From Spirochaetia bacterium (lineage in GTDB: Bacteria; Spirochaetota; Spirochaetia; Treponematales; Breznakiellaceae), in the NCBI GenBank assembly GCA_025997675.1, contig BNUX01000058.1, forward strand, positions 1-18,577: a stretch of DNA of 18,577 nt, written 5' to 3'. The position numbers were made by a program, and so were the translations under genes. Below the pieces are notes generated by a model. It had not been told where the DNA came from. It saw only the letters and a program-made list of their open reading frames with translations, and searched no databases. Each line of letters opens with the position of its first letter. Within the stretch, counting starts at the first letter, position 1. Below are positions 12,546 through 18,577 of the stretch, in pieces.

Positions 12546-14465
12546 ATGGCATACGTTAAAAACCTCTTCGACCGTAACTTCCTGGAATACGCCTCCTACG
12601 TTATCAAAGACCGGGCTATCCCGGACCTTGAGGACGGCCTAAAGCCCGTACAACGGCGTATCCTCCATACCCTCTTTGAGATGGACGACGGGAAGTACCA
12701 TAAGGTAGCCAATGTGGTGGGGGCCTGCATGAAGTACCACCCCCACGGGGACGCCTCTATCGGGTCGGCCCTGGTGGTGCTGGCAAACAAGGACTTTTTT
12801 ATCGACCGGCAGGGGAACTTCGGGAACATCTATACCGGGGACGAGGCCTCCGCAGCCCGGTATATCGAGTGCCGCATCACTTCCCTGGCTAAGGACATCT
12901 TCTATAACCCCAAGCTTACCCCTATGGTGGATTCCTACGATGGGCGGAACAGGGAACCCGTGGTGTACCCCGCCAAGATCCCCGTGGTCCTGGTCATGGG
13001 GGCCGAGGGTATCGCGGTGGGTATGTCCACCAAGATTCTGCCCCACAATATCCTTGAGGTGCTTGAGGCGGAGAAGGCCTGCCTTGCGGGGAAGCGTTTT
13101 CAGGTGTATCCGGACTTTCCCACCGGGGGCCTGGTGGATGTGTCGGATTACAAGGACGGCAATGGACGGGTCCTGGTCCGGGCCAAGCTGGATACGTCGG
13201 ACCCCAAGCGGATAGTGATTCGGGAACTGCCCTTCGGCTCCACCACGGAAAGCATGATGAACAGCGTGGAGACGGCGGCTAAGGCGGGGCGGATCAAGAT
13301 ACAAAGCATCAACGATTTTACTTCCGAGCATGTGGAGATTGAAATTAAGCTGGCACGGGGGGTCTATTCCGAGGAAACGGTGAACGCCCTCTTTGCCTTC
13401 ACCGAGTGCGAGCAGTCCATATCGGTGAACCTCCTCGTGATCAAGGACAACTACCCGGTGGTGACCACCGTTACGGAGATCATCAAGGGCCACGCCAAGC
13501 AGTTAGTAAAGGTGCTTACCCAGGAACTGGAACTGGAAAAGAAGGAGTTATTAGATAAGCTCCATTTACGGAACTTGGAACGTATCTTCATTGAGGAGCG
13601 GATATACAAGAGCATTGAAAAGATGAAGACCGCCGAGGCCGTGACGAAGGCGGTGCAGGACGGCTTCAAGCCCTTCATGAAAGAGGTGGGGTCCCGTGGG
13701 GTCAGCGGCGAGGATGTGGAGCATTTACTGCGCATCCCCATCCGCCGCATATCCCTTTACGATATCAACAAGGCCCGGACGGAGATGGCGGAGATACAGG
13801 CCCGGATCAAGGAGATCAACAATCACCTTAAAAACATTGTTGCCTATGCTCTGGGCTATCTGGACAGCATCATTGGGAAGATAAAGGCCAATGAGGAGCT
13901 TGGACGGGGAGCGCGGAAAACTGAGCTTATCAACTTTGAAAAGGTCGATGTAAAGGAAGTGGTTAAGAAGGACCTGGAACTGAGGTACGACCGGGGGACC
14001 GGCTATATTGGAACCGCCGTAACCGGGGATTTGGCGGTGGAGGCATCCCCCTTTGACCGTATCCTCACCCTTAGGAATAACGGAACCTGGTCGGTGATGG
14101 ATATCCCGGAAAAAGCCTTTATCGGTCCCGGGGCCTGGTGGATTAGTGTTGCGGAAAAGGAATTGCTCGCCGCAACGGTGTTCACCGTTATTTATAAGGA
14201 CGCCGAATCAGGCTATGGGTACATAAAACGCTGTGTTATTGAGGGCTGGATCATGAACAAGGACTATTCCCTGGTCCCGGAGGGCGCAACGGTGCTGCAT
14301 GTAGATACCCGTGAGAAATTCGCCTTTACCCTCATCTACCTTCCCAAACCCCGGCTGAAGATTCTAACGGAAAACTTTAAAGCGCAGAATTATGCGGTCC
14401 GCGGCCTTAAGGCAGGCGGGATACGGCTTTCCTCAAAGGAAGTTAAGAAGATCGAGGTGCAGTGA
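12546..14465 (+). CDS. parC: DNA topoisomerase IV subunit A (GyrA/ParC family)
   Basis: From ATG 12546 the protein has 639 residues. It is the DNA-cutting subunit of a type IIA topoisomerase that separates linked chromosomes or relaxes supercoils with a GyrB/ParE partner, which is not in this window. The N-terminal winged-helix and tower carry DGLKPVQRRIL, KYHPHGDAS and the active-site Tyr106 in EASAARYIECR. A coiled coil follows (about 330-460). The C-terminal domain is short and shows no GyrA box (QRRGGKG), which argues for topoisomerase IV rather than gyrase; E. coli ParC has 752 residues and GyrA 875. At the quinolone-pocket positions (Ser83 and Asp87 of E. coli GyrA) it has Ala70 and Ser74. 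The frame is open upstream to 12501, but that stretch contains the promoter, so ATG 12546 is chosen. The methyltransferase follows after 1 nt. Confidence 0.92.
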   Translation: MAYVKNLFDRNFLEYASYVIKDRAIPDLEDGLKPVQRRILHTLFEMDDGKYHKVANVVGACMKYHPHGDASIGSALVVLANKDFFIDRQGNFGNIYTGDEASAARYIECRITSLAKDIFYNPKLTPMVDSYDGRNREPVVYPAKIPVVLVMGAEGIAVGMSTKILPHNILEVLEAEKACLAGKRFQVYPDFPTGGLVDVSDYKDGNGRVLVRAKLDTSDPKRIVIRELPFGSTTESMMNSVETAAKAGRIKIQSINDFTSEHVEIEIKLARGVYSEETVNALFAFTECEQSISVNLLVIKDNYPVVTTVTEIIKGHAKQLVKVLTQELELEKKELLDKLHLRNLERIFIEERIYKSIEKMKTAEAVTKAVQDGFKPFMKEVGSRGVSGEDVEHLLRIPIRRISLYDINKARTEMAEIQARIKEINNHLKNIVAYALGYLDSIIGKIKANEELGRGARKTELINFEKVDVKEVVKKDLELRYDRGTGYIGTAVTGDLAVEASPFDRILTLRNNGTWSVMDIPEKAFIGPGAWWISVAEKELLAATVFTVIYKDAESGYGYIKRCVIEGWIMNKDYSLVPEGATVLHVDTREKFAFTLIYLPKPRLKILTENFKAQNYAVRGLKAGGIRLSSKEVKKIEVQ

Positions 14466-14466
14466 T

Positions 14467-15231
14467 ATGGAAAATCCCGAATGGTTTAAGGATATACACT
14501 TCTGGGAGCGCTACGGCCCCATCATGTTCGACAGGAAGCGTTGGGATGAGGTGCCGCAGGTGGCCGACGGGGTTACCCGGCTGGCGCGGCTGGATCAGTA
14601 TGGGCAGGGAACTGAAGGTCCGAAGGTCCTCGACCTTTGTTGCGGCTTTGGACGGATCGCCTTGGAACTGGCCCGCCGTGAGTTTTCCGTTACCGGCGTT
14701 GATATCACCGAAACCTACCTTAAAGCCGGCGCCGACGATGCGGCCTACGAAAAGCTGGATGTGGAGTTTATTATGCAGGACGTCCGCGCCTTTAAGCGTC
14801 CCAATTTCTTCGACCTGGCGCTCAACCTCTATATTTCCTTCGGCTATTTCGCGGACCCCAAGGACGATCTGCTCCTTGCCCGGAATGCCTATGACGCCCT
14901 CAAACCAGGCGGCAGCTTTATTGTCGAAACCCTGGGCAAAGAAATCGCCGTTCGGGACTTTGTGGAGGCCGAGTGGTTTGAGCGGGCGGGGTACACGGTG
15001 CTTACGGAATACGCGCCGGTAGATTCCTGGGGGGGGCTCCGGAACCGGTGGATACTCATTAAAGACAAAGAGCGGATCGAAAAGGCCTTTGTCCAGCGGC
15101 TCTACTCCGCAGCGGAACTGCGGCGGCTTTTGTTTGATGCGGGGTTTAAGGCGGTGGAACTGTACGGCAACTGGGACGAGGGTCCCTACGACCAATACGC
15201 GGAAGTGCTTATTGCGGTGGGCCGGAAGTAA
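14467..15231 (+). CDS. Class I SAM-dependent methyltransferase
   Basis: The 254-residue protein contains motif I VLDLCCGFGR (54-63), the acidic end of strand beta-2 VTGVDIT, motif II-like MQDVRAF, and FFDLALNLYISFGYF (motif IV region) followed by LKPGGSFIVET. These define a Rossmann-fold methyltransferase of the UbiE/small-molecule type. The substrate cannot be read from the sequence. GAGGTG at 14454-14459 lies 7 nt before this ATG, and the topoisomerase stop is 1 nt upstream, so the two are coupled. An earlier in-frame start at 14392 would overlap the topoisomerase gene and lacks support. Confidence 0.9.
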   Translation: MENPEWFKDIHFWERYGPIMFDRKRWDEVPQVADGVTRLARLDQYGQGTEGPKVLDLCCGFGRIALELARREFSVTGVDITETYLKAGADDAAYEKLDVEFIMQDVRAFKRPNFFDLALNLYISFGYFADPKDDLLLARNAYDALKPGGSFIVETLGKEIAVRDFVEAEWFERAGYTVLTEYAPVDSWGGLRNRWILIKDKERIEKAFVQRLYSAAELRRLLFDAGFKAVELYGNWDEGPYDQYAEVLIAVGRK

Positions 15232-15310
15232 GAGCTTTCAATAATGGGCCTTGGCTGTATGCGGTTTTCACGTAATATCGTTTTCTTCGGTAAAACCCGC
15301 CTTAGCCTAC

Positions 15311-15339
15311 TTGACCTTTTTTGATCTCCGGTTCATACT
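15311..15339 (+). promoter_or_regulatory. Candidate promoter of the bS22-like gene
   Basis: TTGACC (15311-15316, five of six), 17 bp, then CATACT (15334-15339, four of six). Start would be near 15346 and the leader about 28 nt with AAAGGAG. A TATAAA at 15341-15346 is an alternative -10, but no good -35 sits at the right distance. Confidence 0.4.
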
Positions 15340-15373
15340 GTATAAACTCAGCTTGAGGAAAGGAGTCGTCGAA

Positions 15374-15463
15374 GTGCCCTGCGGAAGAAAACGCAAACTG
15401 CGAAAAATCGCAACCCATAAGCGTAAGAAGAAGCTCAGAAAGAACCGCCACAAGAACAAATGA
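15374..15463 (+). CDS. Small basic AURKAIP1/COX24-domain (bS22-like) protein, 29 aa
   Basis: The reading frame starts at GTG 15374 with AAAGGAG at 15359-15365, 8 nt upstream, and encodes 29 residues, mostly Lys and Arg. The run GRKRKLRKIATHKRKKK and the ending RKNRHKNK match the tiny AURKAIP1/COX24-domain proteins that treponemes encode. This family includes the bS22-type protein seen on bacterial small ribosomal subunits and the mitochondrial mS38 domain. A role on the ribosome is therefore inferred from the family. The frame extends upstream to 15251, but the extra 41 codons are not basic, cross the putative promoter and lack support. It is monocistronic, with its own terminator 13 nt after the stop. 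Confidence 0.85.
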   Translation: MPCGRKRKLRKIATHKRKKKLRKNRHKNK

Positions 15464-15476
15464 GCCCTTTTTTAAG

Positions 15477-15502
15477 ACCGCAGGGGGTTTTTCTGCGGTT
15501 TT
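15477..15502 (+). terminator. Intrinsic terminator after the bS22-like gene
   Basis: ACCGCAG (15477-15483) pairs with CTGCGGT (15493-15499) around a GGGG-TTTTT loop, and is followed by TTT and then TTCGTTTT. It separates the small ribosomal-type gene from the cdaA promoter. Confidence 0.8.
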
Positions 15503-15517
15503 GTTCGTTTTAAAGTA

Positions 15518-15547
15518 TTGCCAACCGGGTCTCCGAGTTGTTAGAAT
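15518..15547 (+). promoter_or_regulatory. Promoter giving a leaderless cdaA mRNA
   Basis: TTGCCA (15518-15523, five of six), 18 bp, then TAGAAT (15542-15547, five of six). The expected transcription start, 7 positions past the last T, is 15554, the A of the cdaA ATG. The bases before the ATG contain no Shine-Dalgarno sequence. Confidence 0.7.
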
Positions 15548-15553
15548 AAGACA

Positions 15554-16384
15554 ATGGAATGGGTTCAGCGCTTGCTATCACACTATAATGTGATTCGCCC
15601 AGTGGTGGATATCGCCATTTTGGCGTTCCTCCTGTATAAGGCCTACGACCTGCTGATAAAGACCCATGCGGTACAGCTCGTGAAGGGTGCGGGCTTCCTT
15701 GCCCTGTTTTACGGTATCGCCTGGCTCTTTGACCTGAAAACCCTGTTATGGCTGCTTTCCATGTTGGCTCCCGGGCTGTTTATCGCCATCGCCATCGTGT
15801 TTCAGCCGGAATTACGGAAGATATTCATACGGCTGGGCCAGGGGGAACTGTTCAGGCCGGACAGTAAACCCCGGATAGGCCAGCTTGAGGCGGTTATCAC
15901 CGCCGCAGAGATTCTGTCCCAGCTCCGCAGGGGCGCCCTGGTGGTGTTCTCCCGGCGGAGTACCCTCAGTAAAGAAATAATGGACAGCGGGACCCGGATA
16001 AACGGCGATATCAGCTCCGCCCTTATTGTGGCGATCTTTCAATTTGACGGACCCCTCCATGACGGGGCCGTGATCATCCAGAACGGCCGCATTACCGCGG
16101 CGGGATGCTTCCTGCCCCTTTCGGAGCAGCAGGATATACGGAAGAACTTTGGCTCCCGGCACCGGGCCTCCCTGGGGATGTCGGAACAGTCCGATGCAGT
16201 GATACTGGTGGTTTCCGAAGAGACCGGCGCCATTTCTCTGGCGGTGGACAGCAGGCTGTACTACGACCTGTCCCCCATAGAGGTACAACGCAAGCTCAAG
16301 GAACTCCTTGAACAAAAGACCGGCTCGGTGGATGTCGCCGTGGATGGAACCCTTGAGGGGAAGGATGTGTTTGTTGAACAGTAA
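15554..16384 (+). CDS. cdaA: Diadenylate cyclase CdaA (DisA_N domain)
   Basis: The 276-residue membrane enzyme condenses two ATP into cyclic di-AMP, a second messenger for osmolyte transport and envelope balance. About three N-terminal membrane segments lie between residues 13 and 85. The DAC domain follows, with the catalytic DGA motif at 170-172 (PLHDGAV) and the ATP-binding RHR at 202-204 (SRHRAS). The length matches CdaA of Firmicutes (about 270). The start codon has no ribosome binding site but sits at the predicted +1 of the promoter at 15518-15547. The gene overlaps cdaR by 20 bp, giving the usual cdaA-cdaR pair. Confidence 0.96.
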   Translation: MEWVQRLLSHYNVIRPVVDIAILAFLLYKAYDLLIKTHAVQLVKGAGFLALFYGIAWLFDLKTLLWLLSMLAPGLFIAIAIVFQPELRKIFIRLGQGELFRPDSKPRIGQLEAVITAAEILSQLRRGALVVFSRRSTLSKEIMDSGTRINGDISSALIVAIFQFDGPLHDGAVIIQNGRITAAGCFLPLSEQQDIRKNFGSRHRASLGMSEQSDAVILVVSEETGAISLAVDSRLYYDLSPIEVQRKLKELLEQKTGSVDVAVDGTLEGKDVFVEQ

Positions 16385-17372
16385 AAAGCAGACCATACAA
16401 GGGATCATCGGCCCGATAATCGCCTCCATCGCGGAAAACTGGCCGGTAAAGGTCATTTCCATTGCCCTGGCCATCCTGCTCTTTTGGATTCACCGTACGA
16501 GCGACCAGAAGGAACGGTTCTTCTCGGTTCCCCTGGCCGTGGAACCCACCAGTACCCTCATTGTTGCCGGCCCCTATCCGGGGATGATCCGGATTACCCT
16601 CCGGGGGGAAGCCAAAACCATCGATCCCATCCTGGAAGACGATATTCACGCCTATATCGATCTTGACAAATATACCGAGCCGGGGACCTACCGGGCGCCG
16701 GTGCGGTATCAAAAAACGGGGACCGCCCTCCGCACCGAAACCCTGGAGATTTCCGTGGACCCTATGGAGGTGATGCTTACCCTGGATGAACGGCAGCGGA
16801 AAATGGTGCCGGTTACGGCGATGTTCGGGGGCGCCCTTGAATCGGGGTATGAGTGGGACGAAAAAGCCCTGGTCCCGGCCCGGGTGGAAATTGAGGGACC
16901 GGCAAGCGTATTGACGAATGTGAAGGAACTGTCCACCGAGCTTATTGAACTCGGCGGCCGCTCCGATGATTTTTCCCTCACCGTGCGGGTGGTAAATCCG
17001 GAACCGCTGCTCCGTATACGGGGAAGCGCGCTGGTTGAGTTTCACGGCGTTATCCGGGAACAGCTTAGGGTGCAGAATTTTGAGGACCTGCCCATCGTAA
17101 TTGATAATCTGGCGGACCGGTTTTCCGGCGTCCTGGAAATTGGCAGCGGTTCTGTCCGCATTGAGGGGGGGCAGGTCACCTTCGACAGAATACAAAATAA
17201 GGATGTGAGCCTTTCGGTGGATTGCTCGACGGTCGATGCCATCGGGGAGTACCTGCTGCCGGTTTCGGCGGTAGTTCCCGCTATGTTTACCATTATCCGG
17301 CAGGACCCGGAAAATGTGCGGGTACGGATACTGCGGCGGCAGCCGAGGAATCCCGGGACCGGGGGATCATGA
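16365..17372 (+). CDS. cdaR: YbbR-domain protein, CdaA regulator
   Basis: From ATG 16365 (GAGGGG 5 nt upstream) the protein has 335 residues. One membrane segment lies at about 26-43 (WPVKVISIALAILLFWIH), then an extracytoplasmic part made of YbbR-type repeats: FSVPLAVEPTSTL..AGPYPGMIRITLRG, VPVTAMFGGALESGYEW..VEIEGPASVL, and a third around LPIVIDNL. In Firmicutes this protein binds CdaA in the membrane and modulates c-di-AMP synthesis; the overlapping gene pair supports the same role here. An earlier in-frame start at 16308 would overlap cdaA further and has no ribosome site. It ends in an ATGA overlap with acpS. Confidence 0.92.
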   Translation: MCLLNSKKQTIQGIIGPIIASIAENWPVKVISIALAILLFWIHRTSDQKERFFSVPLAVEPTSTLIVAGPYPGMIRITLRGEAKTIDPILEDDIHAYIDLDKYTEPGTYRAPVRYQKTGTALRTETLEISVDPMEVMLTLDERQRKMVPVTAMFGGALESGYEWDEKALVPARVEIEGPASVLTNVKELSTELIELGGRSDDFSLTVRVVNPEPLLRIRGSALVEFHGVIREQLRVQNFEDLPIVIDNLADRFSGVLEIGSGSVRIEGGQVTFDRIQNKDVSLSVDCSTVDAIGEYLLPVSAVVPAMFTIIRQDPENVRVRILRRQPRNPGTGGS

Positions 17373-17746
17373 TCGTCGGCATCGGGGTTGATGTGGTGTA
17401 CGTGCGTCGCCTGGAGCGGTGGCAGAGTATTCCGGGTTTACTGGAACGGTATTTTCATCCCCAGGAGCTTTTCGCGTCCCTGGCCCGGGGGAGCGCCGCC
17501 TCCCTTTCTTTGGCGGCCCGGTTTGCGGCGAAGGAAGCCTTGGGAAAAGCCCTGGGTACGGGCCTTGCGGGGATAGTGCTTCGGGATATACTGGTGGTGA
17601 ACCGTCATAACGGTCAGCCGGCGATAGAGGTGTTTGGGACCGCCGCTGCGGCGCTGGAACGGAGCGGGGCCACGAAGATACACCTGTCCCTTACCCATGA
17701 ACGGGAAAATGCTATAGCCATGGTGGTATTGGAAAATGAAGACTGA
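17369..17746 (+). CDS. acpS: Holo-[acyl-carrier-protein] synthase
   Basis: The 125-residue protein is of standard AcpS length. It transfers 4'-phosphopantetheine from CoA to acyl carrier protein, which fatty acid synthesis requires. The N-terminal VGIGVDVVYVRRLER carries the Mg2+ ligand Asp8, and FAAKEALGKALGTG carries Glu56; LSLTHERENAIAMVVLE is the typical C-terminal segment. The ATG overlaps the cdaR TGA as ATGA and is preceded by GGGGG. A longer frame back to 17222 lies inside cdaR and is rejected. The DUF2225 gene starts 11 bp before the acpS stop. Confidence 0.95.
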   Translation: MIVGIGVDVVYVRRLERWQSIPGLLERYFHPQELFASLARGSAASLSLAARFAAKEALGKALGTGLAGIVLRDILVVNRHNGQPAIEVFGTAAAALERSGATKIHLSLTHERENAIAMVVLENED

Positions 17747-18577
17747 AGAACGGGAAATAAAAATATCCTTTCAATCCAAGGAATCCTATGAGTGTCCGGT
17801 GTGCAACGCGGAGTTCCACCGGGAAGAGATGCATTCAGGCAGCGGGCGGCTTATCGCCGGAGAGCTGACTGACGAACTCCACCGCCTCTACGAGCCCTCC
17901 CTCAAGTACGGGACGGTGTACCCCCTGGCGTATCAGGCCACGGTGTGCCCCGAATGCTGGTTTGCCTCCATGGACAAGGATTTTTCGGACCTGCCGGCGT
18001 CGATTCGGGATAAGGTGATAAAGGACGAGGAAAATCGGAAGAAGGATACCCGACAAATTTTTCCCGGTGTAGATTTCCACGAAAGTCGGGGGCTTATTTC
18101 CGGCGCGGCATCCCTGTATTTGGTAGTCCGGTGTTACGACTTTTTCCCCAAGGATTTTTCCCCCACCATCAAACAGGGCATAGCGGCCCTGCGGACCGGG
18201 TGGCTTCTGGACGAGATCAATGTGCAATACCCCGGACAGCATTACGACTGGGTAGCAACGCTGTTCAAAAAGAAAGCGCAGTTTCTCTACAATGACGCCA
18301 TACGCCGAGAACAGTCGGGCATAGAAAACCTGTCGAGTGTGAGCGTATTCGGCCCGGACACGGACAAAAACTATGCCTACGAGGGGGCCTTATACCTCTG
18401 CGCCCTGTTAAAGTCCAAGTACGGCCCCAGCTCTAATCCCGCCCAGCGCACCGCCTCCCTGGAGGAAGCCAGGCGCACGGTGGCAAAGATCTTCGGCATG
18501 GGCAAAAGCTCCAAAGCCAAGCCCGGTTCCCTGCTGGAAAGCGCCAAGGCGCTCTACGAGAATATCAGCAAAGAATT
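17736..18577 (+). CDS. DUF2225 protein with zinc-ribbon Cys pairs (3' end outside window)
   Basis: An ATG at 17736, overlapping acpS by 11 bp, opens a frame that runs off the right edge after 280 codons. It begins with ECPVCNAEF (Cys20/Cys23) and has a second pair in ATVCPECWF (Cys71/Cys74), which together should bind zinc. A helical, charged region follows, with YDFFPKDFSPTIKQGIAAL and GALYLCALLKSKYGPSS, as in the DUF2225 family; that helical part may be TPR-like. The biochemical function of the family is not known to me. The overlap suggests co-translation with acpS in the cdaA operon. The ribosome site is weak (GGA), consistent with coupling. Confidence 0.85.
   Translation, partial: MKTEEREIKISFQSKESYECPVCNAEFHREEMHSGSGRLIAGELTDELHRLYEPSLKYGTVYPLAYQATVCPECWFASMDKDFSDLPASIRDKVIKDEENRKKDTRQIFPGVDFHESRGLISGAASLYLVVRCYDFFPKDFSPTIKQGIAALRTGWLLDEINVQYPGQHYDWVATLFKKKAQFLYNDAIRREQSGIENLSSVSVFGPDTDKNYAYEGALYLCALLKSKYGPSSNPAQRTASLEEARRTVAKIFGMGKSSKAKPGSLLESAKALYENISKE

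Noticed and set aside
15251..15373. N-terminal extension of the bS22-like protein to 70 aa
   Set aside because: The extension is hydrophobic and crosses a putative promoter, while AAAGGAG sits at the right distance from GTG 15374.
17835..18242. 135-aa minus-strand ORF inside the DUF2225 gene
   Set aside because: It is the antisense shadow of the plus-strand DUF2225 frame, which has clear Cys pairs and operon context.

Overview
The window looks like chromosomal DNA of a spirochaete, most likely a Treponema and perhaps one of the GC-richer, gut-associated (termite-type) species. The support comes from protein content: a 29-residue basic protein of the AURKAIP1/COX24 (bS22-like) type as found in treponemes, a cdaA-cdaR-acpS-DUF2225 cluster, a short topoisomerase IV A protein, and a WD40 protein behind rseP. 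The genus call is inference from remembered families; no search was run.

Layout. Positions 1-448 hold the tail of a transposase reading in from the left and a run of hairpins with no other gene. On the minus strand, 449-1057 encodes a rubredoxin-like/PTPS fusion behind a consensus sigma-70 promoter. Next are a terminator, a 5'-truncated member of a hypothetical-protein family (1208-1780), and an eight-unit tandem array with a 21-bp period (1807-1974). A roughly 9-kb minus-strand gene string then runs from 11110 down to 2041: E1 alpha, E1 beta, E2 and E3 of a 2-oxoacid (pyruvate or acetoin) dehydrogenase complex, a SorC-type regulator, the site-2 protease RseP, and an exported WD40 beta-propeller protein. 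Spacings are short or overlapping, and the only promoter I can see is upstream of E1 alpha.

On the plus strand, 11282-11897 is a HigB/HigA-like toxin-antitoxin pair, divergent from the dehydrogenase operon. It is followed by a second, degenerate array of about 16 units with a 20-21-bp period (11918-12255). A topoisomerase IV A gene and a SAM methyltransferase come next, then the tiny bS22-like gene with its own terminator, then cdaA (diadenylate cyclase), cdaR (YbbR regulator), acpS and a DUF2225 zinc-ribbon protein that runs off the right edge.

How the genes work together: the dehydrogenase genes form one enzyme complex, probably controlled by the SorC protein encoded in the same operon. 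RseP and the WD40 protein look like envelope functions carried downstream. CdaA and CdaR make and tune c-di-AMP, and AcpS activates acyl carrier protein. The points most worth a second look are the repeated pattern of leaderless gene starts (topoisomerase IV A, cdaA, perhaps the toxin), the two 21-bp-period arrays lying beside broken genes, the Cys-less rubredoxin-PTPS fusion, the E2 with two peripheral-subunit-binding domains, and an inverted repeat just upstream of the dehydrogenase promoter.
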